From: JAHJQZ01 sp963667595
Lineage (GTDB): Bacteria; Pseudomonadota; Alphaproteobacteria; Rhizobiales; Devosiaceae
Assembly: GCA_963667595.2 (NCBI GenBank)
Contig: CAXXWD010000006.1
Coordinates: 7,238 to 71,237 of the forward strand
Direction of reading: 5' to 3'
DNA: 64,000 nucleotides
Shown here: in pieces, positions 26,491-35,980 of the stretch
Position numbering within the stretch: the stretch's first letter is position 1
Layout of the letters: each line of letters starts with the position of its first letter
The notes under the pieces: model-generated
Told to the model about the DNA's origin: nothing
The model's database searches: none
Seen by the model: only the letters and a program-made list of their open reading frames with translations
Program-made: the position numbers and the translations under genes

Positions 26491-27204
26491 ATGCGTGCCC
26501 TTGTTCTGGCTTTGATGCTGGTTTTCGTTGCCGCTCCGGTTCATGCCGGCACGCTGGTCGAACCGCATATGCATATCGAAAAGGGGGGTGCGGCCGGTCC
26601 CCGCGTGGCGCTGACGCTCGACGCGTGTTCGGGCGGCATCGACATGCGCATCCTTGATACGCTGGTTGAAAACCGCATCCCGGCAACGCTGTTCCTCACC
26701 GGCATCTGGCTCAACGCCAACCGCGCGGCCCTGCCGTTTCTCAAACGGCACGCTGATCTTTTCGCGTTCGAAAACCACGGCGCCGAGCACCTTCCGGCCG
26801 TGATCGGCACCGAAAAACCCTATGGCATCGCGCCGGCCGGCACGGCCGATGCGGTTATGGCGGAAGTTTCGGGTGGTGCGTTCTTCATCACGGAGCTTCT
26901 CGGTTCCAGACCCGGCTGGTATCGCGACGCCACCGCGCTTTATTCGCGCGACGCCATGGCCCTGATCGAAAAGGCCGGCTTCCGCATCGCCGGGTTCTCG
27001 CTCAACGGCGACGCCGGCGCCTCCTTTAGCGCCGCGAAAACGGCCGAAATCATTTCCGGTGCGCAGGACGGCGACGTCATCATTTCCCACATGAACCAAC
27101 CGAAACGCCCGGCGGGCGACGGCGTTGTCGCCGGCATTCTGGCCTTGAAGGCCAAGGGCTTCACCTTCGTACGGCTGGATCAGGTCACGGTGATCAAGGA
27201 CTGA
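26491..27204 (+). CDS. Exported polysaccharide deacetylase family protein
   Basis: 237 residues beginning with a signal peptide (MRALVLALMLVFVAAPVHAG). The NodB-homology core shows VALTLDACSGGID in place of the usual TFDDG motif 1, PATLFLTGIWL, FENHGAEH (His motif) and SLNGDAGAS. It keeps an Asp and a His for metal binding but has an altered first motif. ATG 26491 is about 6 bases after GGAGGA; in-frame ATGs at 26440 and 26485 are less well placed. The glycan substrate is unknown. Confidence 0.75.
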   Translation: MRALVLALMLVFVAAPVHAGTLVEPHMHIEKGGAAGPRVALTLDACSGGIDMRILDTLVENRIPATLFLTGIWLNANRAALPFLKRHADLFAFENHGAEHLPAVIGTEKPYGIAPAGTADAVMAEVSGGAFFITELLGSRPGWYRDATALYSRDAMALIEKAGFRIAGFSLNGDAGASFSAAKTAEIISGAQDGDVIISHMNQPKRPAGDGVVAGILALKAKGFTFVRLDQVTVIKD

Positions 27205-27307
27205 GGCGTCTTCGCATCTGCCTCATGCATTCACGTCACCGCTCTTTTCCCTCCCCCCGAGAGGGGAGGGAAGCTCCAATACTATTTCCGAGAAAACCCG
27301 ACACTGC

Positions 27308-28768
27308 CTAACGCTGGATCGTGATCAGATGCTCGGTGGTGAACTCGTCGAGGATCCAGTGGCCGTTAAAGCGGCCGAGGCCGGAATTCTTCTCGCCGCC
27401 GAACATGACGAACGGGAAGTCCTGAACGGTCATGTCGTTGATGTGGGTCATGCCCGCCTCGACGCGTTTGGCAAAGGCTAGACCGCGCGCCTCGTTGGTG
27501 GTGATGACGGCACTCGACAACCCGTATTCCGTGTCGTTGGCGAACTTGAGCGCTTCTTCCTCGTCGCGCGCCCTTATGACCGACACAACCGGACCGAAAA
27601 TCTCGGTCTGGGCCAGTTCGGAATCCGGGGTCACGTTGGCGATGACGTGCGGCGGCACCAGCCGTCCCTTGATCTCGCCGCTGACGCGGAAGTCGAACCC
27701 GTCCTTTTTCGCGGACTCGATCAGGTGAATGACCGTCTTGAGCTGGGCGTCATTGCACACCGGGCCGACCATGGTGTCGGGCGCGTTCGGATCTCCGTAT
27801 TTGATCGACTTGACCGCCTCGACAAAGGCATTAAGGAACGTGTCGTAGATTGCGTCCACAACGATGATGCGGTTGGTCGACATGCAGATCTGGCCCTGAT
27901 GCAGGAACCGGCCGAGCAGCGCGGCGTTGACGGCCACGCCGAGATCGGCATCGTCGAGAATGACCAGAGGCGCATTGCCGCCGAGTTCCAGCCCCATCCT
28001 CTTCAAGAGCGGCGAACCGGCCGCGACCTTGGCGATCTGCTTGCCGACAGCCGTCGAGCCGGTAAAGGAAATGACGCGCGGCACCGGGTGGGCGCTGAAC
28101 GCATCGCCGATTTCGGCGCCGGAGCCGATGACGACGTTGAGCACGCCGGCGGGCAGCCCCGCTTCCTCATAAATCTTGGCCAGCAGGAGGCCACCGGTGA
28201 TCGGCGTGTCACTGGCCGGTTTCAGCACCACGGCGTTGCCGGTGGCGATCGCCGGCGCGACCGAACGGTTGGACAGATGGAACGGGAAGTTCCATGGACT
28301 GATGACACCGACAACACCGACCGGCTGGCGATAGACGCGCGCCTCCTTGCCGGGCGCATCGACGGGCATGATCGACCCACTCATCTGATGGGGCATTGGC
28401 GCTGCCTCGCCCATGCCGGCGCGGACCGCCCCGAATTCGACCTCGGCCTTGATGCGGGTGGAACCCGATTCCCGCACGAGCCAGGAGATGATTTCTTCCT
28501 TGCGTTGATCGAGAATGGCGCGGGCACGATAGAAGATCTCCGCCCGCTCGGCCGGCGCCTTCGCCGCCCAACCGGGTTGCGCCGCCTTGGCGGTGGCAAA
28601 GGCCTTGTCGAGATCGGCCGTGTTGGCCAGTGCAATCTCGGTCAGAACCGATTCATCGAACGGATTGATATCTTTAAGCTTTTTTCCAGCGCTGCCATCC
28701 ACCCAAACGCCACCGATGAATTGACCGGTGAAACCGCCATAGGGAGCGTTCGTCGTCTTGTCTGACAT
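27308..28768 (-). CDS. Aldehyde dehydrogenase (benzaldehyde/vanillin-type)
   Basis: 486-residue NAD(P)-dependent aldehyde dehydrogenase. The catalytic general base is at about Glu260 (MGLELGGNAP) and the nucleophile at about Cys294 (GQICMS). Cofactor motif FTGSTAVG and the C-terminal EIFGPVVSV and SGLGRFNG are present. HLSNRSVAPAIATGNAVVLK and the MSGSIMP segment recall the benzaldehyde/salicylaldehyde/vanillin group, so an aromatic aldehyde is likely but unproven. A hairpin CCCTCCCC/GGGGAGGG lies beyond its 3' end near 27250. Confidence 0.88.
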   Translation of the reverse strand: MSDKTTNAPYGGFTGQFIGGVWVDGSAGKKLKDINPFDESVLTEIALANTADLDKAFATAKAAQPGWAAKAPAERAEIFYRARAILDQRKEEIISWLVRESGSTRIKAEVEFGAVRAGMGEAAPMPHQMSGSIMPVDAPGKEARVYRQPVGVVGVISPWNFPFHLSNRSVAPAIATGNAVVLKPASDTPITGGLLLAKIYEEAGLPAGVLNVVIGSGAEIGDAFSAHPVPRVISFTGSTAVGKQIAKVAAGSPLLKRMGLELGGNAPLVILDDADLGVAVNAALLGRFLHQGQICMSTNRIIVVDAIYDTFLNAFVEAVKSIKYGDPNAPDTMVGPVCNDAQLKTVIHLIESAKKDGFDFRVSGEIKGRLVPPHVIANVTPDSELAQTEIFGPVVSVIRARDEEEALKFANDTEYGLSSAVITTNEARGLAFAKRVEAGMTHINDMTVQDFPFVMFGGEKNSGLGRFNGHWILDEFTTEHLITIQR

Positions 28769-28914
28769 ATCTTTCTCCTCACATGCGTTAAGGAAACCTC
28801 TTCCGGTCTTGCCTTTTCCGGTCGCGCCGAAAGAACCTCCTTTTGGTATAGATTATAGATATAATCATTCCGGATAGCTGCAAAAGTGGGCGGCCGGGTT
28901 ATTTTTTGGTCACG

Positions 28915-29880
28915 TTAGGTGTTCAGTCCCGGCATTTGATGGAGTGGATCGAGAATGAATCGATCCGGCTCTGAAGTCCAGCGTTTGCAGATGAACTCGT
29001 ATGGGGTGAGGCCTTTGAGGGCCTTAAGGCGACGGCCAAAGTTATAGGCGTTGATGAAGTCCTGAAGGTGCCGGCGCAACTGGTCGTGACTGTCGTAATG
29101 GAAGCGCTTGACGGTCGCCTCCTTGATGGTTCGGTTCATGCGCTCGACCTGGCCGTTGGTCCATGGGTGGTTCGGTTTGGTCAACCGATGCTCGATGCCG
29201 TTGTCGATGCAGACGCGATCAAACATGTGGATGCGCAGTCGCGCCGTGGGGCCATTCCTGCGGGAGGGCAGATCGCAGAACTGGGTACCGTTGTCGGTGA
29301 GCACGGTGTGGATCTGGTAGGGCACAGCCTCGATCAGGGCCTTCAGGAAGGCGGCGGCAGCGTGCACCGTTGCGCTTGTCTCAAGGCGGGCAAAGGCAAA
29401 CTTCGAGGTGCGGTCGATGGCAACGAAGAGCTGGAGTTTACCCTCGGCTGTCTGGACCTGGGCAATATCGACATGGAAGTAGCCGATCGGATAACGCTTG
29501 AACTTCTTCTTGGGCTTTTTGTCGCCCTCTACTTCCGGCAACCGGGATATCCCGTGCCGTTGCAGGCAGCGGTGCAGTGAAGACCGCGTTAGGTGTGGGA
29601 TCGTCGGTTGCAGGGCGTAGAGGCAGTCGTCCAATGGCAGCAAAGTGTGCTTGCGAAAGGCGACGATGACGGCCTCCTCCTCGAGAGACAGCACCGTCGA
29701 GTGCGGCACTTTCGGCCCCGTCGGCAGATCGACGGTCGAGGTCCGCCTCTTCCACTTGGCGACCGTTTTCTGGTTGATCCCATAGCGCCTAGCCAGCGCT
29801 CTCAGGCTCTCTTGACTATTTTGTATCGCTCGACGGACCGCCTCTGTCGTCGTGGCGCTGCCGTGTAGAACCTGTCCCAT
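28915..29880 (-). CDS. IS481-family transposase (stop codon supplied by the target site)
   Basis: 321 residues: an N-terminal helix-turn-helix (LRALARRYGINQKTVAKWKRR, about 26-46) and an rve-type DDE domain with HVDIAQ, LTDNGTQF and GQVERMN giving Asp, Asp and Glu. ATG 29880 (MGQVLHG) is chosen, with an alternative at 29895. The TAA stop (28917-28915) lies outside the left inverted repeat, inside the duplicated target hexamer, so the insertion site completes the gene. Confidence 0.9.
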   Translation of the reverse strand: MGQVLHGSATTTEAVRRAIQNSQESLRALARRYGINQKTVAKWKRRTSTVDLPTGPKVPHSTVLSLEEEAVIVAFRKHTLLPLDDCLYALQPTIPHLTRSSLHRCLQRHGISRLPEVEGDKKPKKKFKRYPIGYFHVDIAQVQTAEGKLQLFVAIDRTSKFAFARLETSATVHAAAAFLKALIEAVPYQIHTVLTDNGTQFCDLPSRRNGPTARLRIHMFDRVCIDNGIEHRLTKPNHPWTNGQVERMNRTIKEATVKRFHYDSHDQLRRHLQDFINAYNFGRRLKALKGLTPYEFICKRWTSEPDRFILDPLHQMPGLNT

Positions 29881-29936
29881 AGCGCATCCCTCCATGCCGA
29901 AGAAAACAATGCACCATCAAAACTCGGGATCAAACA
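28920..29936 (-). mobile_element. Complete IS481-family insertion sequence with 6-bp target duplication
   Basis: A 1017-bp element with imperfect terminal inverted repeats, 17 of 23 bases matching (28920-28942 against 29914-29936), both beginning TGTT. The hexamer GTTAGG flanks both ends (28914-28919 and 29937-29942). It lies between the aldehyde dehydrogenase and guaA genes and interrupts no recognised gene. Intact ends and ORF suggest recent insertion. Confidence 0.9.
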
Positions 29937-30043
29937 GTTAGGTGATTTCGCGGATCGCGGACAGAGACAACGGGCCGCCAGAGCATCGGGTGACAAGCAG
30001 GCATCGGTATTGGCAAAAACCGCCGCGGCCACTCGCCTGCAGG

Positions 30044-30194
30044 CCCTTCGAGCATGGCTCTCCGGGCGTTCGGACCTAAAGTCGTGCCACAGGCACGATT
30101 TTGCGCGGGGATTGTGCAGGGGACCTGGCCCTCCGAGCGTAGCTCTCCGGGCGTTCGGACCTAAAGTCTTGCCACAGGCACGATTTTGCGCGGG
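30044..30194. repeat. Two tandem ~66-bp direct repeats before guaA's 3' end
   Basis: The unit CTCTCCGGGCGTTCGGACCT... with a following GCCACAGGCACGATTTTGCG segment occurs at 30044-30110 and again at 30129-30194, 85 bases apart, with few differences. It fills most of the 277 bases between the IS481 element and guaA. No gene is seen here. The second copy ends in GCGCGGGCTTCGCCCGCGC, a hairpin that may terminate guaA transcription. Confidence 0.7.
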
Positions 30195-30212
30195 CTTCGC
30201 CCGCGCCGGTCC

Positions 30213-31769
30213 TCACTCCCACTCGATCGTTCCGGGGGGCTTGCTCGTCACATCGTAGACCACCCGGTTGATGCCCCTGACCTCGTTGATGATGCGTGTG
30301 GCAGCGCGGCCGAGAAAGCCCATGTCGAAGGAGAAGAAATCCGCCGTCATGCCGTCGACCGAGGTCACGGCCCTGAGGGCGCAGACGAATTCGTAGGTGC
30401 GGCCATCGCCCATGACACCGACCGTCTGCACCGGCAAGAGCACGGCAAAGGCCTGCCAGATCTCGTCGTAAAGACCGGCCTTGCGGATTTCATCGAGATA
30501 GATGGCGTCAGCCTGTCTCAGGATGTCGAGCTTGTCGCGCGTGACCCCGCCCGGCAAACGAATGGCCAAGCCTGGCCCGGGGAAGGGATGACGCCCCACA
30601 AAGCTTTCGGGCAGGCCAAGTTCGCGGCCGAGCGCTCTCACCTCGTCCTTGAACAGTTCGCGCAAGGGCTCGACAAGCTTCATGTTCATGCGCTCGGGCA
30701 AACCGCCGACATTGTGGTGCGACTTGATGGTGACCGACGGACCGCCCGAAAAGCTCACGGATTCGATGACATCTGGATAAAGCGTGCCTTGGGCCAGAAA
30801 ATCGGCGCCGCCAAGCTTTTTCGCCTCGGCCTCGAAGGTTTCGATGAACAGGCGCCCGATGGTCTTGCGCTTGGTCTCCGGATCGTTTTCGCTTTCGAGC
30901 GCGGTGATGAACGTCTTTGAGGCGTCCACATGCACCAGCGGGATATTGTAGTTGTTACGGAACATGTCGACGACCTGGGCCGCCTCGTTCTGGCGCATCA
31001 AGCCATGATCGACCAGAATGCAGGTCAGTTGTTCACCGATCGCCTCGTGGATCAAAACCGCAGCCACGGAAGAATCGACGCCCCCGCTGAGCCCGCAGAT
31101 GACACGCTTGTTCCCGACCTGATCGCGGATGCGCTGGATGGCCTGTTGGCGATAGGCCGCCATGGTCCAATCGCCGGTCATGCCACAGATATCATAGGCG
31201 AATTTTCTGTAGATCTTCGCGCCGTCCGGCGTGTGATGCACCTCCGGATGGAACTGGGTGGCCCAGATGCGGCGCTTTTCGTCGGCAACGATAGCCATGG
31301 GCGCGCCCGGCGACGTGGCAACCACCTCGAAGCCTTCAGGCAGTTCGGTGACACGGTCGCCATGACTCATCCACACCTGATACGCGCCGCCGACCGCCCA
31401 GACCCCGTCATAAAGACTGGAGGGCTTTTGCGGGGTCAGCAGCGCACGGCCGAATTCGCGGGTGTGCCCGCCCTCGACCTTGCCGCCGAGCGCCACCGCC
31501 AGCGCCTGCTGGCCATAGCAGATGCCGAGAATCGGCACGCCTGCGGCGATCAGCGCCGGATCGAGCGTCGGCGCGCCGGTATCGAGCACGCTGGCCGGCC
31601 CGCCCGACAAAATGATCCCGGCCGGCTTGAGTCGGTCGAGTTCGCCGGCGGCATGCGAGAAGGGATGGATTTCGCAATAAACGTCGAGTTCGCGCAGGCG
31701 CCGCGCGATCAGCTGCGTGACCTGGGAACCGAAATCGACGATGAGGATGGCTTGATGCTGGGCTGTCAT
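30213..31769 (-). CDS. guaA: GMP synthase (glutamine-hydrolysing)
   Basis: 518 residues. The N-terminal class I glutaminase domain has Cys84 (GICYGQQ) and FHPEV. The ATP pyrophosphatase domain has the PP-loop GLSGGVDSS at about 225-233, and the C-terminal dimerisation domain ends KPPGTIEWE. It aminates XMP to GMP. It diverges from the DUF1349 gene. Confidence 0.97.
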   Translation of the reverse strand: MTAQHQAILIVDFGSQVTQLIARRLRELDVYCEIHPFSHAAGELDRLKPAGIILSGGPASVLDTGAPTLDPALIAAGVPILGICYGQQALAVALGGKVEGGHTREFGRALLTPQKPSSLYDGVWAVGGAYQVWMSHGDRVTELPEGFEVVATSPGAPMAIVADEKRRIWATQFHPEVHHTPDGAKIYRKFAYDICGMTGDWTMAAYRQQAIQRIRDQVGNKRVICGLSGGVDSSVAAVLIHEAIGEQLTCILVDHGLMRQNEAAQVVDMFRNNYNIPLVHVDASKTFITALESENDPETKRKTIGRLFIETFEAEAKKLGGADFLAQGTLYPDVIESVSFSGGPSVTIKSHHNVGGLPERMNMKLVEPLRELFKDEVRALGRELGLPESFVGRHPFPGPGLAIRLPGGVTRDKLDILRQADAIYLDEIRKAGLYDEIWQAFAVLLPVQTVGVMGDGRTYEFVCALRAVTSVDGMTADFFSFDMGFLGRAATRIINEVRGINRVVYDVTSKPPGTIEWE

Positions 31770-31864
31770 GGCGAGGCTTTAGCGACAGTGTCGGGATTGT
31801 GCAAGCGATGCTTGCATCGCACGTCGCCCGATGGAAGACTTTCGCCAGACTAGAGGAGATTCCG

Positions 31865-32440
31865 ATGTTTCGCACGCATGTCTGGCACAATGCGCCACCG
31901 CGCTGGTCGGTCGACGACGAGGGCCTTCATTTCACCACCGGCACCGAGACCGATTTCTGGAACAACACCCATTACGGGTTCGTTCACGCCAACGGCCATG
32001 CGTTTCTCGAACCCGCAAGTGGCGATTTCTCGGCCGAAGCGACGTTTTCCGCCCGCTATGGCGCGCTTTACGATCAGGCCGGCATCATGCTGCGCGTGAA
32101 CGACGCCAATTGGATCAAGACCGGCATCGAATTCACCGATGGCGTGCCGCATTTCTCATGCGTGATCACACGCGACGACCAGTCGGACTGGTCGGTCGTT
32201 CCCCTTCCTTTCGAGGCCATGGCCGCGATGCAGGTGCGCCTGACTCGGCACGATACGACCCTTGTCGTACGCTACCGCTGGAGCGAGGCAGATTGGACAC
32301 TGGGACGTATCGGCTATCTCGACATGCCCGAAACGGTGGCGATCGGCCCCACGGCCTGCTCGCCAGTCGGCAAAGGACTCGATGTCACCTTTTCCCGCTT
32401 CGTACGGGGACCGGCGGTTTCGGGCGACCTGCATGCCTGA
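31865..32440 (+). CDS. DUF1349 family protein
   Basis: 191 residues matching the concanavalin-like DUF1349 family (regulation of enolase/YkuF type): WHNAPPRWSVDDEGLHF, TDFWNNTHYGF, YDQAGIMLRVNDANWIKTGIEF, GPTACSPVGKGLDVTFSRF. No signal peptide, so it is cytoplasmic. ATG 31865 follows AGAGGAGATTCCG. The function is not established. Confidence 0.82.
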   Translation: MFRTHVWHNAPPRWSVDDEGLHFTTGTETDFWNNTHYGFVHANGHAFLEPASGDFSAEATFSARYGALYDQAGIMLRVNDANWIKTGIEFTDGVPHFSCVITRDDQSDWSVVPLPFEAMAAMQVRLTRHDTTLVVRYRWSEADWTLGRIGYLDMPETVAIGPTACSPVGKGLDVTFSRFVRGPAVSGDLHA

Positions 32441-32459
32441 GCCGCTGCGAATGACGGCC

Positions 32460-32927
32460 TCATAAGCTCGGTAAGGCCTCGTAAAAAGCGAGGATGAATC
32501 GGTAGTTCAGCCAGAACAGCAGCGGCAGGCAGGCCCAGCTTGCGGCGCGATTGGCTGTGGCTAACAGTGGCACCAGCAGCGCCGACAGGATCGTGGCCAA
32601 CAAAAGCGTGGCGCTGCCCGACCAGACGGCGCCAAGCGCATAATAGAGCAACCGCCAGCCCAGCATGCTCGCAACCAGAGCAAGCCAGACAACGAAGGCC
32701 AGGCTTTTCGGATTTTGCCTGTGGATGTGCCAGCCGATCCAGCCCACAAGCGCAAAGCACACAAGCCAGATGAAGGAAAACAGGCCCGCAGGTATGTCGA
32801 GGGGCGGATAGACCAGCGCGAGAACGACGGGCGGCGATTGCGAGACAATGCCCACACCGGCGCCGAGCGCGACCACCGTGCCTTCAAACCAGGCAAGTCC
32901 AAGAAACGGCCGTACCGAGCCGGTCAT
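32460..32927 (-). CDS. tspO: TspO/MBR family tryptophan-rich sensory protein
   Basis: 155 residues with five hydrophobic segments. TspO features are visible: a PPLDIPAGLFSFIWLV loop after the first helix (the usual P.W.F..W pattern, partly altered), W-rich helix ends (WRLLYYALGAVWSG), and a C-terminal LPLLFWLNYRFILAFYEA. These proteins bind porphyrins and other hydrophobic ligands. ATG 32927 (MTGSVRPFLG) fits the family better than 32972. Family match is good although one Trp position differs. Confidence 0.75.
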   Translation of the reverse strand: MTGSVRPFLGLAWFEGTVVALGAGVGIVSQSPPVVLALVYPPLDIPAGLFSFIWLVCFALVGWIGWHIHRQNPKSLAFVVWLALVASMLGWRLLYYALGAVWSGSATLLLATILSALLVPLLATANRAASWACLPLLFWLNYRFILAFYEALPSL

Positions 32928-33000
32928 CTTTATACTTTCGTCCTCAAACGCCTTTCGCAGAACCGGCGCCAATGACTTGAATTATCGCAATAACTCTAGG

Positions 33001-33108
33001 CTAGAGCATCGGGCGAAAAAGTGGAATCCGGTTTTTCGCATCATCCGATGCGACCATAAAAGAATAGAGCCGGGCGGCTTGATGCAATCAAGACGCCCGG
33101 AACTCTAG
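33001..33108. repeat. Composite palindromic intergenic repeat, copy 4
   Basis: A 108-bp unit bounded by CTAGAG and CTCTAG. Inside are hairpin GCATCGG/CCGATGC (33006-33051) with inner CGAAAAA/TTTTTCG, then CGGGCG/CGCCCG. It closely matches 2452-2557 (only a minority of positions differ). It lies between tspO and rsmB. Confidence 0.8.
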
Positions 33109-33169
33109 TTATGAATGTGACCGGCGCCCACCTCTTTTTCATGCAAACGCGTTTTGTCGCGCCACCGGC

Positions 33170-34462
33170 TCAGGCGCGCTTTTCGAGCACGGAGATGAAA
33201 AAACCATCCGTGTCGCTGCGCGCCGGACTGAGCCACAGCGCATCCCTGCCGAGACCCGGAACGGCAGCGGTATCGGGAAAGGCTTTCGCCCAAAGGGCAA
33301 AATGATCGGCTGGCACGAATTCCGGGTGACGGGAGCGGAATCCCGCGATCGTCCCGGTGTTCTCGGGCGGCAAAAGCGAACAGGTGATATAGGCAACGTG
33401 CCCGCCGGGCCGGACGAATTTCGTCGCTTCATCGAGAATCTCGGCCTGTTCGCCCACGCGCACGGCCAGTTGCTCGGGGCTGAGTCGCCACTTGGTGTCG
33501 GGCCGCCGCCGCCATGTGCCGGTTCCGGTGCAGGGCGCGTCGACCAGAACGAGATCCATGTGACCATTGAGGTCTTCGAGAAGCTCCGGATCGGGCGGAC
33601 GTGTCTGCACGTTGCGCACCCCGGCCCGTTTCAGCCGGTCGTAAATCGGCGCGAGCCGGTTGCGGTCGGCATCATGGGCAAAGATCTGGCCGTGATTGTC
33701 CATGTCGGACGCCAGGGCCAGCGTCTTGCCCCCTGCCCCCGCGCAATAATCGAGCACCTGCGTGCCGGCGACGGCGCCGGCCAGCGCCGCCACGGTCTGC
33801 GAGCCGGCGTCCTGAACCTCGAACCAGCCCTTGAGATAGCCTTCGTCGACAAGGACATTGGGCGTGCGGGCGGCGCGTGTCCCGGGTGCAAGGCGCAACC
33901 CGTCGGGAACGATAGGCGCCCTTTGTGGCGCGAACCGTTTCAGCCCCTTTTCGACGCGGGCAAGATCGGATTTGAGACGATTGACCCGCAAATCGACCGG
34001 CGGACGCGCCGTCAGCCCAACGCCTTCGGCGACAGCCTCGGCCCCGAAAGCCTCGGCAAAAAGCGGCACGATCCAATCGGGCAGATCGGCCCTGACGGCA
34101 TCGGGCGCGTCGGCAAGCGGGTCCGGTGCTGAGAGCCGCGCCAGTTCCCCGGACGTAATGGCGTCCGGTGCGAACCGGTCCGTTGCGAAGCTTTCGACCA
34201 GCCCCTCCGGGGTTTCGCCCCAGTCGCGCACGGCAACGGACAAAACCAGCGCACGCGGCGTATCCGTTGCCATGGCATAGGCATGCGAAGCCCGGCGCCG
34301 CAAGGCATCGTAAACGAGATTGCCGATGGCGGCGCGATCGCCTGAACCGGCGAACCGGTGAGAAACGCCCCAGTCGCGCAACGCTTCGGAAGCGGGACGA
34401 TGGCGCGTTTCAAGATCGCTCAGAACCTCGATGGCAGCGGCGAGACGGCCGGGCAGTTGCAT
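33170..34462 (-). CDS. rsmB: RsmB/NOP-family 16S rRNA (cytosine-C5) methyltransferase
   Basis: 430 residues: an N-terminal NusB-like domain, then a SAM-dependent domain with motif I LDYCAGAGGKTLAL and the two NOP cysteines in DAPCTGTGTWRRRPD and ITCSLLPPEN. The family methylates cytosines in rRNA; alphaproteobacterial members next to guaB are annotated RsmB-like. It starts 15 bases after guaB stops, so the two are co-transcribed. Confidence 0.9.
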   Translation of the reverse strand: MQLPGRLAAAIEVLSDLETRHRPASEALRDWGVSHRFAGSGDRAAIGNLVYDALRRRASHAYAMATDTPRALVLSVAVRDWGETPEGLVESFATDRFAPDAITSGELARLSAPDPLADAPDAVRADLPDWIVPLFAEAFGAEAVAEGVGLTARPPVDLRVNRLKSDLARVEKGLKRFAPQRAPIVPDGLRLAPGTRAARTPNVLVDEGYLKGWFEVQDAGSQTVAALAGAVAGTQVLDYCAGAGGKTLALASDMDNHGQIFAHDADRNRLAPIYDRLKRAGVRNVQTRPPDPELLEDLNGHMDLVLVDAPCTGTGTWRRRPDTKWRLSPEQLAVRVGEQAEILDEATKFVRPGGHVAYITCSLLPPENTGTIAGFRSRHPEFVPADHFALWAKAFPDTAAVPGLGRDALWLSPARSDTDGFFISVLEKRA

Positions 34463-34477
34463 GATGATCCAGAATCC

Positions 34478-35980
34478 CTAGCCGCCCGTATGGTAGTTCG
34501 GCGGCTCGCGCGTGATCGACACGTCATGGACATGGCTTTCATGCAGGCCGGCGCCGGAAATGCGGACGAACGTAGCGTTCTCCCGGAATTCCTCAAGGTT
34601 GTGGGCGCCGGTATAACCCATGGCCGCCCTGAGACCGCCGGCGAGCTGATGCAGCACGTTGCCGGCCGCGCCCTTGTAAGGCACCTGACCTTCGATGCCT
34701 TCGGGCACCAGTTTCATCGCGTCCTGGACTTCCTGCTGGAAATAGCGGTCAGCCGAACCGCGCGCCATGGCGCCGACAGACCCCATGCCGCGATAGGACT
34801 TATAGGAGCGCCCCTGATAGAGGTAGACCTCGCCGGGGCTCTCGTCGGTACCGGCGAGCAGCGAACCGATCATGGCGGCGGAAGCCCCGCCGGCCAGCGC
34901 CTTGGCCAGATCGCCGGAGAACTTGATGCCGCCATCCGCAATGACCGGGATGCCCTGTTTGTCAGCTTCCTCGGCCGCGGCCATGACGGCGGCGAGCTGA
35001 GGCACACCGACGCCGGCAACCATGCGGGTGGTGCAGATCGAGCCCGGCCCGATGCCGACCTTGATGCTGTCCGCGCCGGCATCGATCAGTGCCTTGGTGG
35101 CTTCGGCGGTGGCGACATTGCCGGCCACGATACGGACGGCGTTGGATTCCTTTTTAACGCGATTGACCGCCTCGCTGACCATGACCTGATGGCCGTGCGC
35201 GGTGTCGATGACGACGAGATCGACACCGGCATCGATGAGCTTGAGCGAGCGTTCATAGCCCTTGTCGCCCGTGGTCGAAGCGGCAGCGACGCGCAAACGC
35301 CCATGGGCGTCCTTGATGGCGTCCGGATGGGCGACGGCCTTTTCCATGTCCTTGACGGTGATGAGACCGATGCACTGGTAATCATGATCGACCACCAAAA
35401 GCTTTTCGATGCGGTTTTGATGCAAAAGCCGCTTGGCATCGTTTTGGCTGACGCCATCGCCGACCGTTACCAGCCGCTCCTTGGTCATCAGCTCGGACAC
35501 CTTCTGGTGCGGGTCGGAAGCAAAACGCACATCGCGGTTGGTGAGGATGCCGACGAGCTTGCCGATGGCACGTCCGCCCGTGCCGCCATTGGCGACGACC
35601 GGAATGCCGGAAATCTTGGCCCGGGCCATCAGGGCCAGCGCGTCGGCCAACGTGGCATCGGGGCCGATGGTGATGGGATTGACCACCATGCCGCTTTCGA
35701 ACGACTTGACCAGGCGGACCTCTTCGGCCTGCCTGTCGTCGGTGAGATTGCGGTGGATGACGCCCAGGCCACCGGCCTGCGCCATGGCGATGGCCATCGC
35801 CGCTTCGGTAACCGTGTCCATGGCCGAGCTTAGGATGGGCAGGTTGAGTTCGATGTCTTTGGTGACGCGGGTGCGGATGTCGGCCTGATTCGGCAGCACC
35901 TCGGAACGGGCCGGCTGCAAAAGCACGTCATCGAAAGTGAGCGCTTCTTCACCGGTTATGGATGTGATGATCTTGGCCAA
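34478..35980 (-). CDS. guaB: IMP dehydrogenase
   Basis: 500 residues from a TTG start at 35980 (MAKIITSITG), with AAAGGG just upstream; an ATG at 36064 would add a non-family extension. Two CBS domains (about 100-220) are inserted in the TIM barrel. The loop GPGSICTTR carries the catalytic Cys at about 315, and the flap is RGMGSVGAM. It makes XMP from IMP, one step before guaA. Confidence 0.95.
   Translation of the reverse strand: MAKIITSITGEEALTFDDVLLQPARSEVLPNQADIRTRVTKDIELNLPILSSAMDTVTEAAMAIAMAQAGGLGVIHRNLTDDRQAEEVRLVKSFESGMVVNPITIGPDATLADALALMARAKISGIPVVANGGTGGRAIGKLVGILTNRDVRFASDPHQKVSELMTKERLVTVGDGVSQNDAKRLLHQNRIEKLLVVDHDYQCIGLITVKDMEKAVAHPDAIKDAHGRLRVAAASTTGDKGYERSLKLIDAGVDLVVIDTAHGHQVMVSEAVNRVKKESNAVRIVAGNVATAEATKALIDAGADSIKVGIGPGSICTTRMVAGVGVPQLAAVMAAAEEADKQGIPVIADGGIKFSGDLAKALAGGASAAMIGSLLAGTDESPGEVYLYQGRSYKSYRGMGSVGAMARGSADRYFQQEVQDAMKLVPEGIEGQVPYKGAAGNVLHQLAGGLRAAMGYTGAHNLEEFRENATFVRISGAGLHESHVHDVSITREPPNYHTGG

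Noticed and set aside
30010..30258. Gene in the repeats before guaA
   Set aside because: The frame arises from the tandem repeat and the antisense end of guaA.
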